DNA of 64,000 nt from NCBI RefSeq assembly GCF_029867415.1, contig NC_081183.1, positions 67,468,336 through 67,532,335 on the forward strand, written 5' to 3'. This stretch comes from Vicia villosa (taxonomy: Eukaryota > Streptophyta > Magnoliopsida > Fabales > Fabaceae). Every line of letters starts with the position of its first letter. Position 1 is the first letter of the stretch. The position numbers were made by a program, and so were the translations under genes. The notes under the pieces are model-generated. The model was not told the DNA's origin, ran no database searches, and saw nothing but the letters and a program-made list of their open reading frames with translations. Below are positions 1 through 11,198 of this stretch, piece by piece.

Positions 1-320
1 TACTACAGCTCAGATAGGTTTCTTCCTAAAGTATCATTGCGTGGTATGCATGTATCATGTTCGAGGGTGCTTTAGAAGGGGCCGACAATTCTGGGTCACT
101 GGTAGAACCCGTTGCTGAAATCTCTTTATCCATAGAAGTACCTTTGGGAAGGGTATCTCACCTTGTCAAACTCCATGCAAGCCAAACCTAAGGAATTTGT
201 GTGATTTGCGTGGACTTGTCTGTGTTTGTGACTCATGCATCCATGCATCATTCATACATATCATGGCTAACTCATTCCAAGGAGTTAAAGGATTGTTAAC
301 CATAATTTGTTTTGTAGGTC
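1..320 (+). other. Ogre-A 5' leader upstream of ORF1
   Basis: Non-coding. It is homologous to the Ogre-B leader at 47513-47700 (opposite strand): both have an AACCTAAGG-type stretch, a GTGTGATTTG stretch and a T-rich tract ending in AG just before the ORF1 start. No PBS or LTR edge is visible here, so the true leader start is left of the window. Confidence 0.75.
304..317 (+). promoter_or_regulatory. Splice acceptor-like site before Ogre-A ORF1
   Basis: The T-rich stretch AATTTGTTTTGTAG ends three bases before the ORF1 ATG at 321. Ogre-B has the equivalent TTGTTGCAG at 47516-47524 on the minus strand, also three bases before its ORF1 ATG. Use as a real 3' splice site is inferred from this conservation. 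Confidence 0.45.
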
Positions 321-1781
321 ATGGAAATCAAAGTTCGTAAGCCTTTCTGCCTCAGCTTCAAGGGAGTGCCTACATCTCTGAAGATTCTTTGTGATAATGT
401 TTCTGGTGCTTTTGTGCTTTCCGAGTCTCTTAACAGATTAATCAGCCTGGTACAAACCAAAGTGGATGAAACGCTCCTCAATACGATGATCCGGTTTTAT
501 GATCCTTTCCTTCATTGCTTTACTTATAGGGACTTTCAGTTGGTTCCCACATTAGAGGAATTTTCCTCTATACTAGGATTACCGGTACTTGATCAGATGC
601 CCTACACTGGTGAAGAAGAGATTCCTAAGTTGGAAGATGTTGCTGCTGCATTGCATTTGCCTCGGTCAGAAATTAAAAAGGCTTGGGTGAATAAAGGAGA
701 ATATACTAGTTTGCCTATTGACTTCTTGTATGGTCAAGCTGAAATCTTGATTAATGCTGCAAGTATGGATGCTCTTTAAAAAGTCCTCGCTTTCCTAATC
801 TATGGGCAAGTCTTATTCCCTCGTTACGACAAAATTGTTGACGTGATTGCTGTTAAGATCTTCATCAGCAATAATCCCGTTCCTACCTTATTGGTTGACT
901 TGTTGCATTCTATCCATCATCGGTCATCTAAAGGAAAAGGTTGCGTTCTTGGATGTGAACCTCTTCTACATAAGTGGTTTATTTCTCACTTACCCCGTTC
1001 CGTGATAAAGAACGAAGAAGGTTGGACCTGGGTTCAAAGGGTCATGAGGCTTTCTTACGATGATATCGTTTGGAACCAAAAGGAGTTTGAAGGAACCCAT
1101 TTGTTTGATAGTTATGGAGATTTCCCAAATGTACCTCTTCTTGGTACCCGAGGAGGAATAACTTATAATCTCATATTAGCTCGACATCAGTTTGGTTTCG
1201 CTTTGAAAGACAAACCACGCTCCATATACCTTAGCACGGAAAACTTTGATTATGATTCAGATACAACTGGGAAGAAGAAGTTGTTTATTAGAGCTTGGTC
1301 CAAGGTAAAGAAAGTATGTACGAGAGAATTGGGACTAAGGAACTACATCCCTTCAGATCTTTATTTTAGGTGGATTTATGATCGAGTTGTTGAGTATGGT
1401 GTGCCATATCCATCTGATAGCCCTGTTGTGCCAAGGGTTACCCCTCCGGTCATTCCTGTGGTTTTGGAGCCTCATGTTCCCGCTCCAAATGAAGACCTTG
1501 ATGCTACCGTTGCTTCTTTAAGAAGAGAAAAGGCTGATCTTGAAAAGCGCCTAAGTGAGGTTGAGGCTGAAAAAGCAGTGTTAGTGGCTGATGCTAAAGA
1601 GCGAGATGGTATGCTTGAATATTTCTCCCGTAAATGGAAGATTGAGGATTTCGTCTCTCCAGATCAGATATAATCATGGGAACAAGAGATTGATAGACTC
1701 GTCCAAGAAAGAAACGAGATGATTAAAGCTCACAAAGAGGAGATCAGAATTTTAAAGAGAAAGAGCCGACTCGAAGACTGA
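321..1781 (+). pseudogene. Ogre-A ORF1 protein (plant-mobile-domain-like plus coiled coil), two in-frame stops
   Basis: ORF1 is the extra reading frame found before gag in Ogre elements; its function is unknown. The frame opens at ATG 321 right after an acceptor-like AG and ends at TGA 1779-1781, about 486 codons, broken by stops at 777-779 and 1671-1673 with no frameshift. The N-terminal third has the pattern CFTYRDFQLVPTLEEFS followed by LGLPV, reminiscent of the plant mobile domain (PF10536 type), a resemblance judged by eye. The last ~90 residues are a charged heptad-rich coiled coil (LRREKADLEKRLSEVEAEK). The Ogre-B counterpart is 46170-47512. The Ogre assignment is firm; the domain name is tentative. 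Confidence 0.8.
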
Positions 1782-2036
1782 TTTCTATTATTTTCATGTT
1801 ATATTTTATTTTATATTATTTTCAGTACTTTCAGATGTAAATATTAACTTGATAACATTATATTTTTATATTTTTATAAGAGAATTGATATTTTTGCTTT
1901 TATTTTCAATATGTGTTAAAAATCCTTTAATTCCTTGGAAACATTGCATATGCATACACATATCATTCATAGCATTACATCACAGGTTTTCTACAAACAG
2001 GTCTCTCATCTTTCCGCTGTTTATTTCAGTAAGGAA
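1782..2036 (+). other. Spacer between Ogre-A ORF1 and gag with conserved splice acceptor
   Basis: This AT-rich spacer holds no ORF of interest. Its 3' end (about 1998-2029) has AACAGGTCTCTCATCT, then CTGTTTATTTCAG, eight bases before the gag ATG. Nearly the same string precedes the Ogre-B gag (minus strand, 45983-46015). Retention of a pyrimidine tract plus AG at the same place in two diverged copies suggests a 3' splice site that would make a gag mRNA without ORF1. Confidence 0.55.
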
Positions 2037-2748
2037 ATGGATCTCGAACAATCTGTCAAGAATCTCCAGGCTCAAAATGCCGAGTTCCAAGCTTTGATCC
2101 TGAACTTGTCCAAAGGGCAAGATGAGCTGAAATCCCTTCTGACTAAGAAGGAAAAGAAGACCAGGAAACCAGTAAGCATCCTCAACATGGGAAGAAGATT
2201 CAAGGGCCCTCTCAAAAAGGTCAAAGAAGCAGAAATTCCTAAAGACGAAGAGGAAAAAGATGATGATGCTAGTATCAAGACCAACGCCGGAAGCAATGTA
2301 GGCTCTGCTAACCAGGATGATAATGAGGAAGACTATTTCCATGAAGAAGACTATGTTGACGAGAAGTATAGGTTACTAGAAGAGCGTCTGAGAAATATGG
2401 AAATTCAGAAGGTACCTGGGCTGGATTTTGAGGAGCTGGGGCTCATTCCTGGAGTCGTTATTCCTCTAAAGTTCAAGACTCTAACTTTTGCTAAGTATAA
2501 TGGAGTCTCTTGCCCCAAGATGCATCTGAGATCGTATGTGAGGAAGATCCAACCTCATACTGAAGACAAAAGACTATGGATTCATTTCTTTCAAGAGAGT
2601 TTGTCTGGTACTCAACTAGAATGGTATTATCAGCTGGAGAATGTCAATATTCGCACATGGGAGGACATGGCTGCTGCTTTCTACAAGCAATATCAATATA
2701 ATTCTGACCTCGCACCAACTCGCATGCAACTACAAAGCATGTCTATGG
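2037..2748 (+). CDS. gag: Ogre-A gag, N-terminal part (split by Tekay)
   Basis: The start ATG at 2037 was preferred over the upstream in-frame ATG at 1935 because it follows the acceptor-like TTTATTTCAG and matches the Ogre-B gag start MDSEISIKN at 45973. The first ~60 residues form a coiled coil (NLQAQNAEFQALILNL), followed by a basic linker, an acidic stretch, and the retrotransposon gag (capsid-like) domain with LWIHFFQESLSGTQLEWYY. The frame stops being Ogre at 2748, where the Tekay LTR begins, and resumes in phase at 11199. There is no stop or frameshift in this part. Confidence 0.9.
2744..2748 (+). repeat. Target-site duplication TATGG of the Tekay insertion
   Basis: TATGG at 2744-2748 is repeated exactly at 11194-11198, directly outside the TG...CA ends of the inserted element. 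The 5-bp length is normal for Ty3/gypsy integrase. Confidence 0.93.
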
Positions 2749-4718
2749 TGTAACACCCCTCTAATAACCCACGACAATTAAACAATTAATAAATCAGAGT
2801 AAGCATGCAAGAGGTGTCACAATTCATAAAATGAAGAAAACACACGTCGGTACATGTCATGCATTCACTGAAAACAACTGAAATTATAACTCATTAATAA
2901 AATCATGTTTTACACAGCGGAATCAAACACACAGAGTCAACATTCATCATTAATGTATCCGACTCAACCAACAAAACCAATTAGAGTTATAATCAAACTC
3001 AAAACAAACGTGTTCCCAGTGTTACATCTATCAGAGCATGACACCGACACAATACTAAAAACCGACTTTTGAGCTAATCCTCACCAAGTCACGCCGCTAT
3101 CCTCAATCTGAAAAATGATAACAAGTAAGGGTGAGTCTCATCACAATTAACCAATGTTATTGCATCATAAATAATAATATTTCATAGTTATATCATTCAC
3201 CCAATTGTTTCATATTCAGACAAATCATCATTCACACAACCACAGATACACAGACAGTCATCATATAACATATATCATCATGTTATAAACAAATCATGCA
3301 CATGTATGAAACTGACACTATGCATGTGGTACCAAATCATCACCAGTGGAAATCATCCACCGACCGATCTATCATCATCCAGATACGGCCCTGCCAGCAC
3401 AAATTCCACACAATGGGAATTCTGCCATTCACTGAAATCCTCTCATCATCTAGGATTCAGTCCTCATCAATGTTTATGAATGCATGTAGCATATATATAA
3501 CATACTTTCATCATCATACTATGAGTAGCATCATCTATACTCATTTCATCATCATCATCATCATTATTAAGCATGTTCATATATACATTCACATCATTCA
3601 AATACAATCAACATATCAGTAAACCACAGATCGCATCACAAGGTTTACCTATTCTCAAACAGCACACAAAACAGGCCTACAGATCGAAAGTTACACATCA
3701 TTGGACTTTCCAGAAAAATCACAAAACAGAAATTTGCACACACAGTGTCCATACGCGTATCTTCAAGCCCATACGCATCCACACGCGTACCACTATGTCC
3801 CATACACGTATCATACGCATTTCAACAAGATCAGATTTTGCCTAAAAGCAATCTCATATGCGTACCAGTCTTGCCATACGCATATCACCAGAATAATTTT
3901 CCTCTTTCAAAACTTCCATACGCGTATGAGCATCCTCATACGCTCCTCCTACGCAAAACACCAGTACTAGGTATCTGGGACAGGGCACCTGCGTATCATA
4001 CGCGTATAGCCCCTTGGGAGTGTCCCTCATACGCGTATGACCTCATCCCATACGCGTATGGCACTGTTTCATACGCAAAACACCAGAAAAATTGCCCAGA
4101 ACCTACAGCTTCGTAACAGTCCAAAACCCATTCGTTTTTACTCATACAAATCTTTGATTTTGAGTCTAAAAACCAGAAAAATTCACATCTAAACAGCATA
4201 CGAATTCATCCACAACCACAGTATATGATTTTATAATCAATTTCATTCATCATACCCTAAATCTATTAGTTATTAGGGATTCACAGTCCAAATTTCAATG
4301 ATGAACACATACACAATTTCAGAATATAGAATCAATGGATCCAACCATACTCCTAATCCATACTATCACCTATAATACGATAAAAGAGATTAAATGGAGA
4401 GTCTCCCCTTACCTCAGATAAAATCTTGGTTCTTGGTCTCTCCCTCTACAGTTCTCCTTCACGTTCCTTGTTCCCACTTCTGTTCTTTCACGTTCTTTCT
4501 TTTCTTTGTTTCCCAATTCCCAATTATTTTATGAAAAATAATAATATTGAGATTAGTGAAAGCTTTACTAAATTACACCCCCATCTTTACTATTTCCTCA
4601 TATGGCCCAAATGCCTTAAACCATTATTTATTCATTATTTCCTCAAAATCCCTAATAATTCTAATTATTAATTAAATATTCCAATTTAAATTAATAATAA
4701 AATTATACGGGTGTTACA
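2749..4718 (-). repeat. Tekay 3' LTR (left copy)
   Basis: The copy is 1970 bp, with ends TGTAACACCC...GGGTGTTACA forming a short terminal inverted repeat. It pairs with 9229-11193. It contains a block rich in CATACGCGTATG-like palindromes (3749-4077) and an AT-rich end. The small ORFs in it, rich in His, Thr and Ile, reflect CATCAT/ACA simple sequence and are not genes. Confidence 0.93.
3749..4077. repeat. Cluster of CATACGCGTATG palindromes in the Tekay LTR
   Basis: About fifteen full or decayed copies of the palindrome CATACGCGTATG lie within 330 bp. Variants such as CATACACGTAT and CATATGCGTAC differ by CG to CA or TG, as expected from CpG deamination. The core ACGCGT fits the plant CGCG-box consensus bound by CAMTA factors; that link is inference. 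The same block in the other LTR (10223-10552) keeps more intact copies. Confidence 0.8.
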
Positions 4719-4732
4719 ACTCTCCCCCACTA
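4719..4732 (-). other. Tekay polypurine tract
   Basis: On the minus strand TAGTGGGGGAGAGT abuts the 3' LTR. This is the position and composition expected of the plus-strand primer. Confidence 0.85.
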
Positions 4733-4760
4733 AAAGAGTTTTCGTCCTTGAAAACATACC

Positions 4761-5492
4761 TCAGGTAAAAAGTTCTGGATAAGAGTCTTTCATCTGACTC
4801 TCTAGCTCCCAAGTAACATTTCCCTCAGCAGGTCCTCCCCAAGCTACTCTGACCAAAGCTATTTCCTTGCCCCGCAATTGTTTCAGCCTTCGGTCCTCTA
4901 TCCTCACAGGTAAAGTCTCAACCGTCAAGTTATCTTTCACCTGTACATCATCTACTTGGATCACATGGGACGGATCTGAAATGTATTTCCTCAACTGAGA
5001 CACATGAAATACATCATGTAAATTTGCAAGCATCGGCGGTAAAGCGATACGATAAGCCACTTCTCCCACTCTTTCAATAATTTGGAATGGTCCGATAAAA
5101 CGCGGAGTCAACTTCTTCGACTTCAATGCCCGACCAATCCCTGTCATAGGAGTAACTCTCATAAACACATGATCTCCCTCTTGAAACTCAAGTGTTTTCC
5201 TCCTCTTGTCATGATAGCTCTTCTGACGACTCTGAGAAGCCTTCATCTTCTCTTGAATCATTTTAATCTTCTCTGTAGTCTGTTGTACAATTTCTGGACC
5301 AATCACAGCACTCTCACCAGATTCGTACCAACACAACGGTGTCCTACATCTCCTACCATACAAAGCCTCAAACGGAGCCATACCGATACTCGAATGAAAA
5401 CTGTTGTTGTAGGTAAACTCAATCAAAGGCAGATAACTATCCCAAGTACCTCCTTTTGCCAACACACAAGCGCGTAACAAATCCTCTAACGA
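4761..5492 (-). pseudogene. pol: Tekay integrase C-terminus and chromodomain (downstream of a stop)
   Basis: Same frame as the upstream integrase block, separated by the TAG at 5493-5495. It covers the end of the integrase core (YNNSFHSSIGMAPFEALYGR), the GPY/F-like region (KLTPRFIGPFQIIERVGEVAYRLA-type segment), and a terminal chromodomain-like segment with VTWELESQMKDSYPELF. Chromodomains in this clade bind histone marks and direct integration to heterochromatin. The natural stop lies at 4761-4763, about 40 bp before the PPT. Confidence 0.88.
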
Positions 5493-6488
5493 CTAAATCG
5501 TTCTCTCAGTCTGTCCATCAGTCTGCGGATGATAAGCAGAACTTAGTCTCAGCTTAGTACCCAAAGCTTTCTGCAAACCTTCCCAAAACTTAGACGTAAA
5601 CCTCAGATCTTTGTCTGACACGATACTTGAAGGAATACCATGAAGACTAACTATCTTCTCAATATACAACTGAGCTAGCTTCTCCATCGGATAATCCATT
5701 CTCACCGGTATAAAATGTGCAGACTTTGTCAACCTGTCTACCACGACCCAGATAGCTTCACAATTTCTGACAGTTCTCGGCAAACCCGACACAAAATCCA
5801 TTGATATGCTATCCCACTTCCACTCAAGAATAAACATCGGTTGCATCAACCCAGATGGTTTCTGATGCTCAATCTTCGACTTCTGGCAAGTCAAACAAGA
5901 GTACACAAACTCAGCAACTTCTTTCTTCATACCAGGCCACCAAAACAACTTTTTCAAATCATGATACATCTTGGTAGCACCAGGATGAATGCTCAGTCCA
6001 CTACGGTGTCCTTCTTCCAGAATACGTTTTCGGAGTTCATCAACATCAGGAACACAAACTCTGTCACCGAACCTCAGTATACCATTCTCATCCACACTTA
6101 ATTCACCACTCTTGCCTTGGTTAATCAAAGTCATCTTGTCGAACAATTCGACATCAGCCTTCTGACCCTCTCTGATTTCTTCAAGAATACCATTGGTCAG
6201 CTTCAGCATACCCAACTTAACACTAGTAGGAGTACTTTCACACACTAAACTCAAGTCTCTGAATTGTTCAATCAAATCCAATTCCCTCACCATTAGCATA
6301 GACATATGCAAGGTCTTCCTACTCAAAGCATCAGTTACCACGTTTGCCTTACCCGGATGGTAATTCAAACCAAAATCATAATCTTTCAGAAATTCTAACC
6401 ACCTTCTCTGCCTCATATTCAACTCTTTCTGATCGAAGAGATACTTCAGGCTTTTATGGTCACTGAATACCTCAAATCTCGAACAATA
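5493..6488 (-). pseudogene. pol: Tekay RNase H end and integrase core
   Basis: Starts after the in-frame stop at 6489-6491 and ends at the stop at 5493-5495. The end of the RNase H is recognisable as HPGKANVVTDALSRK. It is followed by the integrase zinc finger (HPGATKMYHD, then CLTCQKSK) and a DDE core with SMDFVSGLP, SSIVSDKDLRFTS and the YHPQTDGQTER region. In all it is one long block with no further lesion. Confidence 0.9.
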
Positions 6489-8819
6489 CTAATAGTGTCG
6501 CCACAACTTCAAAACAAAAACCACGGCTGCCAACTCCAAATCATGAGTCGGGTAGTTCCTCTCATGCACTTTGAGTTGTCTCGACGCATAAGCGACTACT
6601 TGTTGATTCTGCATCAATACACCACCTAAACCCATCAGCGACGCATCACAATAAACCACAAACGATTCTGTCGGATTTGGAAAAATCAAAATAGGAGCAC
6701 TAGTCAACCTCCTCTTCAGCTCTTGGAATCCTTCTTCACACTTTACATCCCAAATAAAGGCTTGTCCTTTCCTGGTTAATTTAGTTAATGGCAATGCTAA
6801 ATTTGAAAATCCCTCAATGAACTTTCTGTAATAACCTGCAAGACCAAGAAAACTACGAATCTCTGACACTGACTTCGGAGCTTCCCACTGAGACACAGCT
6901 TCTATCTTTGTAGGATCAACAGCAATACCATCCTTAGAAATCACATGTCCAAGAAAACTGACTTCTTCTAACCAGAATTCACACTTCGACAATTTGGCAA
7001 AAAGTTGCTTCTCTTTCAACAGTTCTAACACAGTTCTGAGATGCTCTGCATGTTCTTCCTCACTCTTAGAATATATCAGGATATCGTCTATAAACACCAC
7101 TACAAACTTGTCGAGATAAGGATGAAAGATCCTGTTCATATATTCCATAAAAACACCAGGTGCATTAGTAACTCCAAACGGCATTACAGAATACTCATAA
7201 TGTCCGTACCTCGTTCTAAAAGTAGTCTTCTGAATATCATCATCTTTCACACGTATCTGATGATACCCCGATCTCAGATCAATCTTACTAAACACACGTG
7301 CTCCAACCAACTGATCCATCAAGTCATCAATCCTCGGCAATGGATATCGATTCTTGATAGTAACCTTGTTCAATTGTCTGTAATCTACACACAGTCTCAT
7401 TGAACCCTCTTTCTTCTTTACCAGCAACACAGGCGCACCCCACGGCGAAACACTAGGACGAATAAATTTCTTCTCAAGCAATTCCTCTAACTGCTTCTTC
7501 AGTTCAGCCAATTCAGACGACGACATACGATACGGTGCCATCGACACTGGACTAGTTCCCGGAACCAAATCAATAGAAAATTCCACTTCTCTTTCTGGTG
7601 GTAATTCATTCACATCTTCTGGAAAAACTTCTGGAAACTCACACACCACAGGCAATTCGCCACTCGCCACTTTCTCCTTCACATTCATCAATGCGAACAA
7701 TATAAACACTGTTGCTCCATCTCCGATGGCTTCATTCACTTGTCTAGCTGTCATTTCCAGTTCATCATTACTAACCTCTTCAGGAAAAATTACCGTCTTC
7801 GTAAAACAGTTGATATGAACACGGTTGAATTCCAACCAGTTCATTCCTAGGATTACATCGAGTTGCTTCAACGGAAGGCACACTAAGTCCATCCCGAATT
7901 CTCTACCAAAAATGTCAACCGGACAATTCAGGCATGCAGACGAAGTAGTTACTGAACCCGACGCAGGAGTGTCAATAACCATACTTCCATTTATATCAGA
8001 TATCTTAAGATTCAACCTCATAGCACAATCCAAAGAAATAAAAGAATGAGTTGCTCCAGTATCAATAATTGTAACTAAAGGTGTGCCATGAATGAAACAC
8101 GTACCTTTAATCAACCTGTCCTCTGGAGTAGTCTCAGACCCGGTCAAAGCAAAAACCTTTCCTCCCGATTGGTTCTTCTTTGGCTTAGGACAATTAGGAC
8201 TGATGTGACCCTCTTCACCACAGTTATAACAAGTCACAACCCTCTTCTTGCAGTCAGCAGCAATATGACCCACTTGGTCACACTTGTAACACTTCTTCTG
8301 ATCAAGCTTGCATTCATTCCTACGATGCCCCATCTCACCACAATTGTAACATCTGATACAAGCACTGGAATCTCCCCCACTGGGTTTCTTCCAATCAGTA
8401 GTTTTACCGCGACCATATGGCTTACCTCTATCCATATGTTTCTTTCCTTTTCTGTCAACCAACTCGCGAGAGTGAGATGACCTCAGCTTAATGTTATCTT
8501 CCTCAAAAATCCTGCTATAATCCACCAGATCAACAAATCTCCGGATTCTCTGGTACCTGATACCTTGCTTGATCTCATCACGAAGGCCGTTCTCAAATTG
8601 GACACATTTCGAGAACTCACTGGCTTCATCATCATTATAGTGCACATAGTACTTTGCCAGTTCCACAAACTTAGCAGCATACTCCGGCACCGACATATTG
8701 CCTTGAACCAGTGCCAGAAATTCAACTTCCTTTCTGCCCCTGACATCTTCAGGAAAATACCTCCTCAGAAATTCCCTCCTGAATACAGTCCAGGTAATTG
8801 CTGTACCACCAGCATCCAA
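6489..8819 (-). pseudogene. gag-pol: Tekay gag C-terminus, protease, reverse transcriptase, RNase H
   Basis: The 776-codon open block contains, in order: the gag capsid remainder; three CX2CX4HX4C knuckles ([42 protein letters not shown]); a retropepsin with [15 protein letters not shown] with [10 protein letters not shown] and the catalytic FIDDILIYS; and RNase H with [13 protein letters not shown] and ending WRHY before the premature TAG. The frame is +/-1 relative to the gag start block, so a small indel lies near 8815-8830. Lacking the start, it could not make full Gag-Pol as it stands. Confidence 0.92.
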
Positions 8820-9100
8820 CTATCATCAGCTTCCTCAGACAACATGTGAGTGCCATATCTCACCTTGAGATTCTCAGCACAGTCAATGACTCTGAAAATC
8901 CTCTCGATCTCCTTAAGCCATTTCTGAGCACCCTCGGGATCATGCGTGCCCTTGAACAATGGAGGATTATTCCTCTGAAAATTCCCCAACTGTCTTTCAG
9001 CACCAATCCCAGCCCCTATAGCATTTCCTCCAAGCACACCAGCAATCATGCCCAGAGCCTCAGCGATAGCATCATCGTTTCTTCCTCCTCTTCCAGCCAT
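8765..9100 (-). pseudogene. gag: Tekay gag N-terminus
   Basis: The start was chosen at the ATG at 9098-9100 (MAGRGGRND), the usual Tekay gag opening. The upstream extension to 9199 crosses the short leader and has no family resemblance. The block contains the gag helices FKGTHDPEGAQKWLKEIERIF and runs out of frame just after [13 protein letters not shown]. The leader between the PBS (9213) and this ATG is about 110 nt. Confidence 0.88.
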
Positions 9101-9212
9101 TGTTCTGCTTACACCAACAATCCAGTCAGAACAAAAGTATCGACAAATAACTCGTATTAGTCGCATACACAGAAAGACTGACACTAAGACTCTGGTCACA
9201 ACGACCGACTAT

Positions 9213-9224
9213 GCTCTGATACCA
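9213..9224 (-). other. Tekay primer binding site, tRNA-iMet
   Basis: TGGTATCAGAGC on the minus strand complements the 3' end of initiator tRNA-Met. It lies four bases inside the 5' LTR end. Confidence 0.92.
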
Positions 9225-9228
9225 CTAT

Positions 9229-11193
9229 TGTAACACCCCTCTAATAACCCGCGGCAATTAAACAATTAATAAATCAGAGTAAGCATGCAAGAGGTGTCAC
9301 AATTCATAAAATGAAGAAAACACACGTCGGTACATGTCATGCATTCACTGAAAACAACTGAAATTATAACTCATTAATAAAATCATGTTTTACACAGCGG
9401 AATCAAACACACAGAGTCAACATTCATCATTAATGTATCCGACTCAACCAACAAAACCAATTAGAGTTATAATCAAACTCAAAACAAACGTGTTCCCAGT
9501 GTTACATCTATCAGAGCATGACACCGACACAATACTAAAAACCGACTTATGAGCTAATCCTCACCAAGTCACGCCGCTATCCTCAATCTGAAAAATGACA
9601 ACAAGTAAGGGTGAGTCTCATCACAGTTAACCAATGTTATTGAATCATAAATAATAACATTTCATAGTTATATCATTCACCCAATTGTTTCATATTCAGA
9701 CAAATCACCATTCACACAACCACAGATACACAGACAGTCATCATATAACATATATCATCATGTTATAAACAAATCATGCACATGTATGAAACTGACACTA
9801 TGCATGTGGTACCAAATCATCACCAGTGGAAATCATCCACCGACCGATCTATCATCATCCAGATATGGCCCTGCCAGCACAAATTCCACACAATGGGAAT
9901 TCTGCCATTCACTGAAATCCTCTCATCATCTAGGATTCAGTCCTCATCAATGTTTATGAATGCATGTAACATATATATAACATACTTTCGTCATCATACT
10001 ATGAGTAGCATCATCTATACTCATTTCATCATCATCATTATTAAGCATGTTCATATATACATTCACATCATTCAAATACAATCAACATATCAGTAAACCA
10101 CAGATCGCATCACAAGGTTTACCTATTCTCAAACAGCACACAAAACAGGCCTACAGATCGAAAGTTACACATCATTGGACTTTCCAGAAAAATCACAAAA
10201 CAGAAATTTGCACACACAACGTCCATACGCGTATCTTCAAGCCCATACGCATCCACACGCGTACCACTATGTCCCATACGCGTATCATATGCATTTCAAC
10301 AGGATCAGATTTTGCCTTAAAGCAATCTCATACGCGTACAAGTCCTGCCATACGCGTATCACCAGAATAATTTTCCTCTTTCAAAACTTCCATACGCGTA
10401 TGAGCATCCTCATACGCTCCTCATACGCAAAACACCAGTACTAGGTATTTGGGACAGGGCACCTGCGTATCATACGCGTATAGCCCCTTGGGAGTGTCCC
10501 TCATACGCGTATGACCTCATCCCATACGCGTATGGCACTGTTTCATATGCGAAACACCAGAAAAAATTGCCCAGAACCTGCAGCTTCGTAATAGTCCAAA
10601 ACCCATTCGTTTTTACTCATACCAATCCACGATTTTGAGTCTAAAAACCAAAAAAATTCACATCTAAACAGCATACGAATTCATCTACAACCACAGTATA
10701 TGATTCTATAATCATATTCATTCATCATACCCTAAATCTATCAGTTATTAGGGATTCACAGTCCAAATTTCAATGATGAACACATACACAATTTCAGAAT
10801 ATAGAATCAATGGATCCAACCATACTCCTAAACCATACTATCACCTATAATACAATAAAAGAGATTAAATGGAGAGTCTCCCCTTACCTCAGATAAAATC
10901 TTGGTTCTTGGTCTCTCCCTCTACAGTTCTCCTTCACGTTCCTTGTTCCCACTTCTGTTCTTTCACGTTCTTTCTTTTCTTTGTTTCCCAATTCCCAATT
11001 ATTTTATGAAAAATAATAATATTGAGATTAGTGAAAGCTTTACTAAATTACACCCCCATCTTTACTATTTCCTCATATGGCCCAAATGCCTTAAACCATT
11101 ATTTATTCATTATTTCCTCAAAATCCCTAATAATTCTAATTATTAATTAAATATTCCAATTTAAATTAATAATAAAACTATACGGGTGTTACA
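9229..11193 (-). repeat. Tekay 5' LTR (right copy)
   Basis: 1965 bp, the partner of 2749-4718. It differs by scattered substitutions and small indels, for example a shorter CATCAT run near 10030. It contains the same ACGCGT palindrome block at 10223-10552. The LTR ends at the CA of 11192-11193, followed by the second TATGG. Confidence 0.93.
10223..10552. repeat. Cluster of CATACGCGTATG palindromes, second LTR copy
   Basis: The block matches 3749-4077. Several palindromes that are decayed on the left (CATACACGTAT, CATATGCGTAC) read CATACGCGTAT or CATACGCGTAC here, while one or two are decayed here and intact on the left. Confidence 0.8.
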
Positions 11194-11198
11194 TATGG

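Larger units (their letters stand above)
2749..11193 (-). mobile_element. Tekay-lineage chromovirus (Ty3/gypsy), full-length, minus orientation
   Basis: The element is 8445 bp with 1.97-kb LTRs starting TGTAACACCC and ending GGGTGTTACA, tRNA-iMet PBS, PPT and TSD. The single gag-pol has three zinc knuckles, PR, RT, RNase H, integrase and a C-terminal chromodomain-like segment, which points to the Tekay (Del) clade. It carries one frameshift and two premature stops but is otherwise complete. The two LTRs are close but not identical, with scattered substitutions and small indels, so the insertion is fairly recent though not new. Confidence 0.92.

Noticed and set aside
3296..3970. His/Thr/Ile-rich ORFs in the Tekay LTR (and the copies at 9776-10444)
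   Set aside because: They lie in LTR simple sequence, in the antisense direction, and differ between LTR copies by small indels.
5493..6491. Two TAG codons in Tekay pol as programmed readthrough sites
   Set aside because: They lie at conserved positions inside RNase H and integrase, not at domain borders, and fit simple point decay.
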